From Lichenostomus cassidix (lineage: Eukaryota; Chordata; Aves; Passeriformes; Meliphagidae), in contig CM039211.1 in the NCBI GenBank assembly GCA_008360975.2, positions 52,196,600 to 52,260,599 of the forward strand: 64,000 nt of DNA, in the 5' to 3' direction. The translations under genes were made by a program, and so were the position numbers. A model generated the notes under the pieces. The model was not told where the DNA came from. It worked only from the letters and a program-made list of their open reading frames with translations, and made no database searches. Below are positions 25,801-36,300 of this stretch, piece after piece; positions within the stretch are counted from its first letter, which is position 1, and each line of letters begins with the position of its first letter.

Positions 25801-28800
25801 GTCAGTTTCACAGATGGCTTGAGAGCCAGGGTCCCTGTTGGGCTGCAGTGTTCTCAGAGGCACACTTGTGCTTTTTTTTGCTGCTGAATTTTTGTTCCTC
25901 TTGCTTAGCTGAATTTGCTCAGCAACCTCACCCATTAATGCAACTGACAGGATATATTGCTGTCCTCACAAGCATGTGTGGACTGAATGTAAAGGCTCCT
26001 CAGTCAGTCACTCCATTTTCCAAAATCATTTAATATTTCATGTCTCTCTTCCTCAGTCTTGTTCACCACTCTTTTGTTTCTTGGAAACTAATGGTGAGTG
26101 GGGAAGAAAACACAAGTCCTTCAACACAAGATCTTATTACACGAGGCTCACAAAGAAAGTAAGGTCAAAGAAACCAACCTAATCTGTTGTATACATTTTT
26201 AAGAGAAAGGGCAGTGGGTGAAAATTCCCTTAAAAGAGTATACTGCAATTACACAAGTAATTTTCAAGGATGAATCAAGTTTCTTGACAGAGTCTACAGG
26301 GGCAGTTATGCTCTATAGAATATGGTCTATAGAAACTATAAAATCAAGAGCAACTCCTGTCACTCAATTTGCAGGGTTAAGTGGACTTCAGTTTAAATTA
26401 AAATTAAACAGAAGGTTATACTTAGGCATCAGAAATATGCCTTGAAATTGTTATGTGGATAACAAAGATGACTGGTACTTTAGAAAAAAACAATTGAAAA
26501 GTTTATTAGAAAGAAAAGAGTTCCAGTGAAGAACATCTAGTATCAGCAACTAGCATCAGCAAAACTATACATGGGCTGTCACATCTATTGCAAGACACCC
26601 TTCTGCTGTGTTCAAAATATGGTTGTAAAATGCAGCTCTAATAAGCCTAGGTTTCCATGCTATGTCTTATCCAGTATATTTATTACCTGTTGCTGAAAGA
26701 AACAGTATTACTCTCCCCACCTACTTCCAGCTGCTTATTACGTCTTTGTCCCTTTTGTAACATCTAGTAATTTCTCATCCACAAACAAGCCAGACAAGCA
26801 TAGTTTCCTGGTTTAGTTTTCCTTCCCAGGCAGTTAGAGGGCTGGGTTTTTTTCTGAATCAGCTGCTTACCTTGAACTCACCTAGGGACTGGGGGCTGAT
26901 GCAAGAGAGGGAAAGAACAGGTTGAAGTATCCCTTTTGGCATCAGCCTGCAGTTGCACAAGACCAAATGCAATATTAAACCATGCTCTGGAAAGTATTAC
27001 TAGCCTTCTTCTTGTAGAATAAATATTCAAGTGTCTTCAGGACTCCACATAATACAGTGAGTTTCTGAGAGCTAATGAGAAACTCTGCAAGTAAAAATTG
27101 TAATACTACAGCAAATGAAGGACTCCACCGGCACCAAAGCACAGTGACATGAACTGAGGCTCAATACCTGGACAAAAGGCCTTGCAATTGAAGTCAACAA
27201 AAAGAGTAAGAAATTTATCAAGTTTCTTATATCAGTTAGCAAGTTAATAACAGAGGCAGAAGTCAAATGCAGGTGTTGGGATAGGCAGCTCTCAGCACTA
27301 CACCACATTTCTTCCTCTAGCAGCAATTGCTATTTACTCACTGCTTGTAGTATGGCATCCCTTTGTCAAGAACTACACTAGGTTCCAGAAAAAATATCAC
27401 TAAAATTAACCATTGTATTTGCTACTCCATAAGCAAATTATCGGTTCAATGTGGTTTACATCATCTGAAAGTTCCCAGTGCCTTCCCAAGCAATGAACTT
27501 GAAACCAAAATATTTTTCTGACTCAGTAACACATCCTTTCTCCCCTCTCATGACAGACAAAGGGAAAGAAAATGGGGGGAAAAATCCACTGTTATTATTG
27601 TTTCTATTAAATGGAAGTGAGGTGCAATTTAGAATTAGTACTTTAAGATCACCTTAAAGTTCTCCAAAGAAGAAGTAAACCAAGATGAACTATATGAAAA
27701 ATAAAAAAGGCAAAGCACAGACACAGAAAGGAGACTGTTCAAAGAGGAAAAGCAGTACAAATATATAGCTTTCTATTTTAATCTGGCTATTAACAAAACC
27801 AAGTAAATCCAGCAACACTGCTCATATCGTTATTTTTCACTTTCAAAGGTAAAAATCCACCCTGCCTCTGTGCTGTTATGTACATAGTACAAAATTGTAT
27901 TGATATAAACAGAACAACACATCCCAAAACAAACACAAACCTACAAAATCAATTCCATCTCCCCATCTGTGTTCTGCTGTAAAATACATGGATTTAACAG
28001 AGACCCTTTAGTTACCTCAAAACTATTAACAAGTTTTCTATTTTAGGCTTAATATATGGCAGGATTTAATCAGAAATACAGAACATAATTCCTGAAGTCA
28101 CTAAATATCATCATGAGGCAAACTTCAGCACACAGATGACAGAACATCTTGAGCAAACCATGGCCTTCCTTCGTCTGATGGTTATCACAACACAAGGGGA
28201 GGCCTGAAGAAAGACACTCAGCTTGCTTTCCTTCCTCTTGTTTTCTCCCAGTTGTTTCCAAGTCCAGAATCCCAGAATCCTATCCAGGAAAGTCAGGTAA
28301 GTGTAATTACCTGAAGAGGAACAGGACTAGCTAGTGAAAACATTTATTTTCATATAACACAGAAGAATGTATGTCACATCAGCTGGCAGCTTCCAGAGTA
28401 GCTGGGATGACAGAAGTCTGTGGTACAAGAACTGCACCTCTGTATCAACCTCTGTCAAAAATTCCAGCAATTGGCTGGTGAAACTGCAGCTATTAATAGG
28501 GGATCAAACCTCTAAATCTTCAACGATCTCACAATGACCCATCAGAGTCCTGAGGCTATCACTCCCCAAGCACATTAATACCTGCTGTTTTCCACTAATG
28601 TCCAACACCAACGTGTAGCACACCATCTACTTTTGCTGAGTCATCTCACTGGAGTGTGCATTACCATCAGCTGCAATGTGAGGTCCTGGAAGGATCTTAG
28701 CACCCCTACACTAAACAATCAATTTCTGGTTAATATATGGAAAACTAAAATAACTGGTGCTTTCTTGCCTAATACAATTTCAGAGTCTGTCTTTCATCTT

Positions 28801-30198
28801 TATTAGAAAAGGCATTACAAGCTTCTATCCTACTTATATTGCAACAAAAGGAGCGCACACAGGTGAGGAAGTATGTGAACACTCTTACAATGTCACTGAA
28901 ACCTTGGGGAGAAAAAGAAGAGGAAAGAGCAAGCAAAATGCTAAAGATTTATTAACAGATATTCAGAAGGTAATTTGATCCTTTAAAGTTTTATCTTTGT
29001 TTATTTATTGCTTCCAGTTACAACCTTATTATTTTGCTACAACTGAAGATTTTTATGGAAATAAGTGCTTACCCATTTTCAAATGTTTCCCCAAGACAAA
29101 TTATGCAATGTCTTTAAATAAAACACAGACAACTAGACTTTGCTATGCTCATTAGCACATCTAGAGAGCCTATAATATTTACATATTTTGTTATGAAGCA
29201 AAAGTAATAATTTCAATTTTCTTTTCAACGTATTAGATCTTCACAGAGCTAATGTTATTCATTGTGCAATTTTATCATCACCACTACACTTAACCCTGTA
29301 CATTGGCTTCCCACCTGCTGCTGCTGACAGTTGCTCAAGTTGTTTTTTAAGTTAGGTTATTAATGCACATACTAGTGTTTCTGTTCTGTTGCTAAGTGTC
29401 ATAGGGCTCCCCTCTTAGCTGATCTGAGGCACATTACTGTTGTAAGCACTGCTGCACATTACTATAAAGTAAGTTATACTATCTGTAACACCACCCAAAA
29501 AGCAATTTTAATTTAATAAGGGTCTCTTTAATTCTTAAATTCTATCAGGTTCTTAAACAGCACCATACCTGAAAGAAAGAATACCTGTATTTTTTGTTGA
29601 ATAAAGATATATGAACTCTCTATAATGCTTTCATTCCATTTGTGCACTGATGATAACATGGATACAGCCATTTAGTCCCAACAACTGTCAGGCAGTGGAG
29701 AATGGGAGCACAGGGACAGATTAATCAGTAGGCAAAAAAGAATTATCCAAAAGTAACTGCCAAACTTCAAACTCACTTATTTACTTTCTACTAGTAAAAT
29801 ACAACCAGAAATAGAGAGGACATAGTAAACACAGAGCTACATGAATGCAAATATTCTAAACTGACAGATTCCTTCAAAGTCCCAACTAAATGCTATTTTT
29901 AGAAATTAAGAACAAACATAATTTTCAGAGGCCATTAAAGCAAAAAGTAATAGAAAAGCAAGGCTAAGTTTTCTCACTGCATAAGTCACCAAAATCAACA
30001 GCACATGGAACAAAATACATGGGCGCTAAATATTTGCTGCCAACAGCAAATCAAACAAAAATCCCTTAAATATGAAATACTTCATGTAAACTGGTTCTGC
30101 CATGGAAACCAGAGAATGAGAAATATTACATTGTTCCAAATAACTATCTCTTGGCAAGAAAATGCACTTGTTTTTTTGAAAGTGTTATACTCTTCTTG
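22828..30198. other. Long unique AT-rich non-coding stretch
   Basis: I see no gene, RNA gene or repeat family in these 7.4 kb. Open frames up to 119 codons (23731-24090, minus) look random. A short A/G purine tract occurs at 25622-25648. A pair of close splice-donor-like sites next to a pyrimidine-rich acceptor (minus strand, 26865-26946) is listed under findings. Confidence 0.55.
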
Positions 30199-30499
30199 CA
30201 CTGGCCTCTTCTCCCAGGCAGCCAGCAACATGACAAGCGGAAATGGCCTCAAACTGCACCAGGGGAGGTTCAGGTTGGACATGTGGAAGGATTTTTTCAC
30301 TTAACAGGTGGTTAAGCACTGGAACTGGTTCTGCAGGGAGGTGGTAGCGTCACCACCCCTGGAAGTGTTCAAGAAAAAACTGGATGTGGCACTTAGTGTC
30401 CTTAGTTGGCACGGTGGTGTTTGGTCAAGAGTTGGACTAAATTATTTTGGAGTTCTTTTCCAACCTTAATGATTCTGATTCTCTTCTGTTCTATGATTA
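30199..30499 (+). mobile_element. CR1 LINE, 5'-truncated 3' end
   Basis: This is a 3'-terminal fragment of an avian CR1 non-LTR retrotransposon. The sequence runs through the C-terminal ORF2 blocks (CAAACTGCACCAGGGGAGGTTCAGGTTGGACAT, read in parts, then GTGGTTAAGCACTGGAAC and CAGGGAGGTGGT). It continues with GGTGGTGTTTGGTCA, GTTGGACTAAAT and TTTTCCAACCTTAATGATTCT, and ends near TCTATGATT. This order and the terminal ATGATTCT-type octamers are the CR1 3' signature. It is truncated at the 5' end, as most CR1 copies are. Moderate divergence suggests an old insertion. Confidence 0.92.
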
Positions 30500-31529
30500 T
30501 TAAGTACAAGTAATGAGTTTATATCTGCTCTCTTTGGCAGCCTATGCCTACAGACAGGGAACTGCAAATAATAGATTTATAAAAGGATTACAAAACTCAT
30601 TTTTTAAAGTATTTGAATTTTTTTAATTCTTCCTTAGATCCTTCTTGCATTCTTCTCTCGTCAAAATGGTACCAATTTGGCACACACAATGCAAAGAATC
30701 AGCAGTATGCATAGGGCATCAGGAAAATAGTCTAACTTGACAAAGGACACCACCATTTACAAAGGGGGACTTAAAAACCATGAACATAAGTTTGCAGTTT
30801 AAAGAAAAAAAAATTCAGCTTGCAGGAATTTATTAACTTACTTCAGGTTTCCAAGTATTCTAGAATAATAACTCATTTTATACTTGCTAGATGTATAAAA
30901 TTGCACTATTCTGAAAAGTCAATTCAAGCATCATTATTTTAATAAAAGGGGTCAAGTTACCATTTCAGTAAGCATAGGTTGAACTGTTGTACTTGAAATA
31001 CTTCAAGTTTTTTCAAAGTCAGGGTGATGTGAGGAAGAGACTTCACTTATCAAAAGCAGTCAATGAGACTACCTCCTCCTCTCCTTAAAATCTCTGCTCA
31101 AAAATGTTGTCTGAATGCTCTGAACAGGAACTTGGTCCTCAGAAGAAAGTATTCAGAAGGCATAACCTACTGAACATCCTTCATCCTGCAAACAGCAGTA
31201 AAACTTCAGAGTCAGATAGCATGTGAAAACACAGAAAATATAATCAGAATTTCATTTACTCACCACTGTTCCAATCCTTAGGTCTTAGTACACCACTTCA
31301 GATGCCTGGCAATACCTAGAGAAATAATTGATGCAAAATGTAAGAAAGGTACAGAGCCAAAAACATCAAAACAATATTCATGACTAGTATTGGTGGCTGG
31401 AATGGTAAAAACATTACTTGTCAGAGATTATATGCACATGGGTAACATTTTGCTACTAGGCCACTTCTGCTTGGCTAGAAATTTAGCATTCTAGACATCA
31501 TTCCAGCCATGAAGGAACTAAGAAAAAAG
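30500..31529. other. Unique spacer between two CR1 insertions
   Basis: AT-rich unique sequence without a recognisable gene or repeat, lying between the CR1 3' end upstream and the CR1 ORF2 fragment downstream. Confidence 0.6.
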
Positions 31530-33014
31530 CTGAAAACCCAGACTTCAGGAGAGTAGTCTTCAGTATCTTCAGGGATCTGTTTGATGAAGTACCATGGGAT
31601 ACAGCTGTGGATGGGAGTAAGGCCCAAGAAAACTCACTAAATATTCAAGGATCACCTCCTCCAAGCTCAGGGATGACGCATCCCAACAGCAAGGAAATCA
31701 GGCAGAAATGCCAGGATGCCTGCACAGATGAACAAGGAACTCTTGGACAGACATAAACAAAAGGGTGGAAGCGAGGACTGGTAGCCTGGGAGGAATACAG
31801 AGAGAATGTCTGAGAAGCCAGGGATAAGGTTAGGAAAGCTTAAACCCCAATAGAATTAAACCTGGCCAGGGACATCAAGGACAACAAGAAAAGCTTCTAC
31901 ACGTATGCTGGTGATAAAAGCAAGACTAGGGAAAATGTGGTCCCTCTCTGGAAGGAAACAGATGTGGTTACCTGGGACACTTAGGGAGCTCAGGTTCTCT
32001 ATGACTTTTTTGCCTCAGTTTTCACCAGCAAGTGCTGCAGCTACACTGGCCAAATTGCAGAAGGCTAAGAAAGACATGGAACTACTGGAGAGGGTCCAGT
32101 GAAAGACTACAAAGATTATCATAGGATCACAGAATATCCTGAGTTAGAAGGAACCCACAAGTAGAGTCCAGCTCCTGGCTCTGCACAGAATAACCCCCAA
32201 AATCACTCCAAGTGGCTGAGAGCATTGCTCAAACACTTCTTGAACTCTGTCAGACTGGTGCTGTGGCCACTTCTCTGGGGAGCCTGTTTCAGTGCCCAGC
32301 CACCCTCTGGGTGAAGAACCTTTCCCTGATATCCAGGAAACACAACTTCATGCTATTTCCTCCAGTCATATCACTGCTCAGCAGAGAAAAGAGATCAACA
32401 CTTGCTCGTTTCAACTTGTGAGGAAGTTGCAGACTGCAGGGTTTAGGGAACTGAAGTATTTCTCTTCTGAGGAAAGGCTGAAAGAGAAACCACCTACTGT
32501 AGGGGAAGATCAGGTTTGCAATCACCCTCAGGAACGGAAGGTGTCTCTCAAGGTTCAATGCTTACTGTTTAACTTGTCCATTCATGACTTGGATGAAGGG
32601 ACAGATGCCTGCTCAGCAATTTCACTGATGATGGCCTGCTCAGCCTCAAGAATAGATCAGTGAGAGGGGACCTCATCAATGTACACATGCATATGAAGGG
32701 AAATTGCCAAGAGGATGGACCAGGCCCTTCTCGGTGGTGCCAAACAATGGGACTAGATGCAACAGGCAGACATGTATACAGAGGAAATACTACCTGAACA
32801 TGAGGAAGAACTTCTTTACTGTACAGGTGACCATGCACTGGAACAGATTGCCCAGAGAAAATGTGGAGTGTCCCTCACTGGTGATATTCAAGAACTGTCT
32901 GGACACAATCCTGAGTCATCTGCTCTGGGATGGCCCTGCTTGAGCAGGGAGGTTGGACCACAGGACCCACTGTGGTTTGTCTCTTCCAACAAAACCCATT
33001 CTGTGATTCTGTGA
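31530..33014 (+). mobile_element. Rearranged CR1 LINE (ORF2 fragments to intact 3' end)
   Basis: The left part (31530-32080) is the stretch of CR1 ORF2 between endonuclease and reverse transcriptase. Decayed translation gives blocks like 'ELL..HKQK', 'W..EY', 'D..R.AK', 'LNLARDI' and 'FTSKC'. The right part resumes near 32487. It jumps over most of the reverse transcriptase to the FIxDLDEGT / FADD-like region at 32577-32635, then jumps again to the ORF2 C-terminus at about 32660-32940. There the translation includes NMRKNFFTVQVTMHWNRLP. The element ends with CTCTTCCAAC and ATTCTGTGATTCTGTGA at 33014. Frameshifts and stops make it inactive. A foreign CR1 piece and a nested minus-strand CR1 interrupt it at 32081-32487. 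Confidence 0.9.
32119..32439 (-). mobile_element. CR1 LINE 3' end nested in another CR1
   Basis: Reading the minus strand, the element ends near ATATTCTGTGATCCTATGA, preceded by GGGTTCCTTCTAACTCAG. On the plus strand it therefore begins TCATAGGATCACAGAATATC at 32119. Internal blocks match an avian CR1 3' region in reverse: GAGAGCATTGCTCAAACACTTCTTGAACTC in parts, then GGGGAGCCTGTTTCAGTGCCC, GTGAAGAACCTTT, CTTCATGC.ATT and GAGAAAAGAGATCAACACTTGC. The last is GTGAGGAAGTTGCAGACTGC, ending about 32439. The CR1 sequence on both sides continues across the insertion, which shows that this copy is the younger one. Its tail type (AACTCAG-ATATTCTGTGA) is the same as that of the SINE at 42.4 kb. Confidence 0.88.
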
Positions 33015-33042
33015 CCTTCCAGCACCCTCCCAGAACCTGAAA

Positions 33043-33372
33043 ATGGCCTAAAAGAAAGCAAGAGAGTGACTTTTTACAAGGGCACGCAGCAATAGAACAG
33101 GGAGTAGGGTCTTTAGACTGAAAGAGGGAAGGTTTAGATTAGATGTAAGGTAGAAATTCATTGTGAGGGTGGTGAGGCACTGGAGCAGGTTGCCCAGAGA
33201 AGTTGTGGATAAGCCATCCCTGAAGTTTCCAACGCCAGGTTGGATGGGGCTTTGAGAAACCTGGCCTAGTGGAGGATGTCCCAGCCCATAACAGGGGGCT
33301 GGAAGCAGATGACCTTTGAGATCCGTTGCAACTCAAACCATTCTGTCATTCTGTGGTTTTGTGACTCTATGA
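33043..33372 (+). mobile_element. CR1 LINE, 5'-truncated 3' end
   Basis: This begins 29 bases after the previous CR1 ends. Recognisable blocks are GAGAGTGACTTTTTACAAGG, the GATTAGATGTAAGGTAGAAATTC block, GGTGGTGAGGCACTGGAGC, GGTTGCCCAGAGAAGTTGTGG, GGTTGGATGGGGCTTTGAGA and CCTGGCCTAGTGG. It closes with AACTCAAACCATTCTGTCATTCTG and a last degenerate octamer near GACTCTATGA. It appears to be the same subfamily as the copy at 46.2 kb, judging by the shared 5' block and the order of all later blocks. Confidence 0.92.
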
Positions 33373-36300
33373 AGCAGTGACACATAAACTAAGAATGCAC
33401 AAAATCACATATTTTTTCCTTCCTCTGTTTTACTAATAAAGTATACCAAGATCTGAAAATACATTTAAGATTATTTGTATATTCTATGACAATTTATAAT
33501 AACATGTTAAGATCAGGTATGACTTAGGAAGAACACCACAAGTTCCTAGACCACGGGAATAAAAACTTAACTACATAGCATGTTCATCCCATAAGCTTAA
33601 AAAATGCACCTCTAAACTTCTGCCATCCTATTTCATGGAATTAAGCAAGGACAAACACGAATTCCGGTACCTGAGATGGACTAATCCCTTGGACAGACTG
33701 GGCACTGGCTACCCAGGGCACACTTCCTGAAACAGAGCTGGTGGTCTGGGCAGAAAGTAGTCTAAACATGAGCCAACATGTTAGCCATGAGCCAACAAGT
33801 TGAGTTAGGCAACAACGGAGGCCAAGAATATCCCAGAATATGTCTACAGGCTAAGATCCCACTAATAAGCTATTATCCACCTTCAGCCAGCACTTCAGGA
33901 ATACTTATCTTGAACATGCAATCCAGTTTTGAATCTCCACTACCAAAAAATAATAAATTAAAGTGATAAAAGGCTGGGTTGATTCAGCAATGCAGGATTT
34001 CCCACAGTAATAGCAAATCCTTAATTTTTATACATTCATCAGGACAAGACATGAACACCCCATTACATGAAAGAATGAAGGAGTCAGAAGGTGAGTTTAT
34101 TCTAACAAAGAGAAATAATTTGGCCTTGGTGAAGATGGGTTAACAACAGAAAAGCTTGTGCAAAACTTTAACAAAGTGTACTGCTGCGGACAAAAGAGGG
34201 TACCAGGAGCACTGCAAAGTCAAGCACAGCTTAAAATTGGCTCTAAATTCCTGACACACAAAATATTCCTTCAGGAAAAAAAGAAAAAGGAAACAGCAAC
34301 GCCAAAAAACAACTAACTGGACCAAGTAGCTGTGATTACTTCAACTTTTCTGTCTCAAAAATAATTAACATGGCAATGAAAATACAGCAGTGTTGGCAGA
34401 GGCAAAGACTATTTTCAAGAACAAAAAAGGCTAAACTGTTTTCTTTAAACTCATGTACCAAAAAATGCAGGATCAATTTTAAGTACATGTAAACAAACCT
34501 AATAATCCATTAGGTGGTGCTTTTAAAGAACATTTCCTTGCTTGGAGTCTGAGCTCCCTAAGAAAGAGTAGTACAAGCAGGGTAAGACAGGACCAGCCCA
34601 CAGAAAAAGCCATAGAAAAGCTTCTCTCTCACAGAGTCATCCACCTGCCAAAGGCACAACAGTGCTCTTCCTCACATGCACACAAAAACTAAAAAAGATC
34701 TAAATATTTTTTAAAAGAGCATAATAAGTATTGTCTTAGAAAAGCCCCCTTTTTGCCACCACATTTGTGACAAAGCTAACAAAAAGAAACTCCACACACT
34801 TTCCACAACCACATCACCACACAGTCAGAGTGCACTTCCCTTATGCAGCAAATCCTCCCAAAACAAATCAGAATGGGAAAAACACATGTATGCTTTCATT
34901 CTTTCTCTCAGAAGCTTTGAGCAATTTTGCAATAGCTCAGACAGATTTCTAGAACAGCTGGCAAAAATACATAAAATCTGTTTCTTCCATTCTACTCATC
35001 TAGCTGTAAACTTGGTTGCATCAACCCCACTCCTCTAAGAACAGGTGGAAACAGTACATTCTTCATTTTTACCTCCTTTCTCATTTGCAAAGGATAAATG
35101 TTTTAGTATAAGTCAGGGATAAATAGTCTCTATAACAAGCAGAGCCATTGATTTAAAAAATTTCTTATTAACAGTAAACAAAAGAATCAAATAGGCTGGA
35201 CACTGTTAAGAGAACACAATGGGTTTGATAACATTCCCATGTCACATACCCTGTCTTTGTACACAATAGGAAGTGGGTATACTTAGGCTCTCCAGCACAA
35301 ATACAATAAAAAAAAAAGAACACAGATATATCTGCTGTATCTTAAAACATCCTTTTCAAGTAGCTTTTTATTCAGATATACTACTGTGTGATACTTCCAT
35401 GTATTATAAAATAGCAAGTGCTGAAATCAAAGTAATATTTACTTACTTCAAGAAGGTTTGTATGACCAATTATGTCACTATGAATAGAAATAATGCATTC
35501 AATGGGTTCTTTGTCTTTTGCTATCAATGCAGAACAATATAAAAAGAAATGGATAAAAAAGAAAGTAGTATTTCATAGGCGTCATTAAGGCTACCTTCAG
35601 AAATAACAACAAAACAAGAAGGGGAAAATATTTTCTTTAGGGATAGATTTCTAGCAGGCTAAAAAAACCCCAACAAATAAAACCACCCTCTAAATTAATT
35701 AAAATGGTAAATACAATAGAAAGCTAACAGCTCAAGATATACAACAGTTTTTTAAACATTTCTTCTCAGGCTCATTATCTTCTGTTTCACATAAACATAC
35801 AGAAGAAAAAAATTCCAGTTTTGCTTTTTGTATTATCTACCTAATTTGTTCAATCAAGAAGATAATGCTACATATCTATATATACGTAATTTAAATCAAA
35901 TTTAAAAGACCCATATAGAGAAACCTAATTTGCAAGCTATTTCAATGAGAACAGAAGAAAAAGAATCTTATTTTTATATTACAAAACTATTTCACCCAAA
36001 TGCACCTGTCCTGAAGTTTACACTTAATAAAAACCAGATGTACTTTTAATACACTGATCCCTGCCCTTAATGCCAGTTTTCCCACTGCACTGCCTTAACC
36101 AAGAAAGCAGCACAGCATAGTTTTATACATCATTAAAATGTTTAAACCAAATAATACATTTTTATAATCCTAGCAATTCTCACAAAACTAAGCAGAATAA
36201 ATACAGAAGCATTAAGAGACTTGTGCTGCAAATGAAAGTTCCCTCTCAGGCTGTTACCTAATACAGTAACACCTCAGTGGTAGATGAATCAAATGACATT

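Noticed and set aside
32704..32943. Plus-strand frame with NMRKNFFTVQVTMHWNRLP as a host gene
   Set aside because: It is part of the rearranged CR1 copy, and the frame is broken on both sides.
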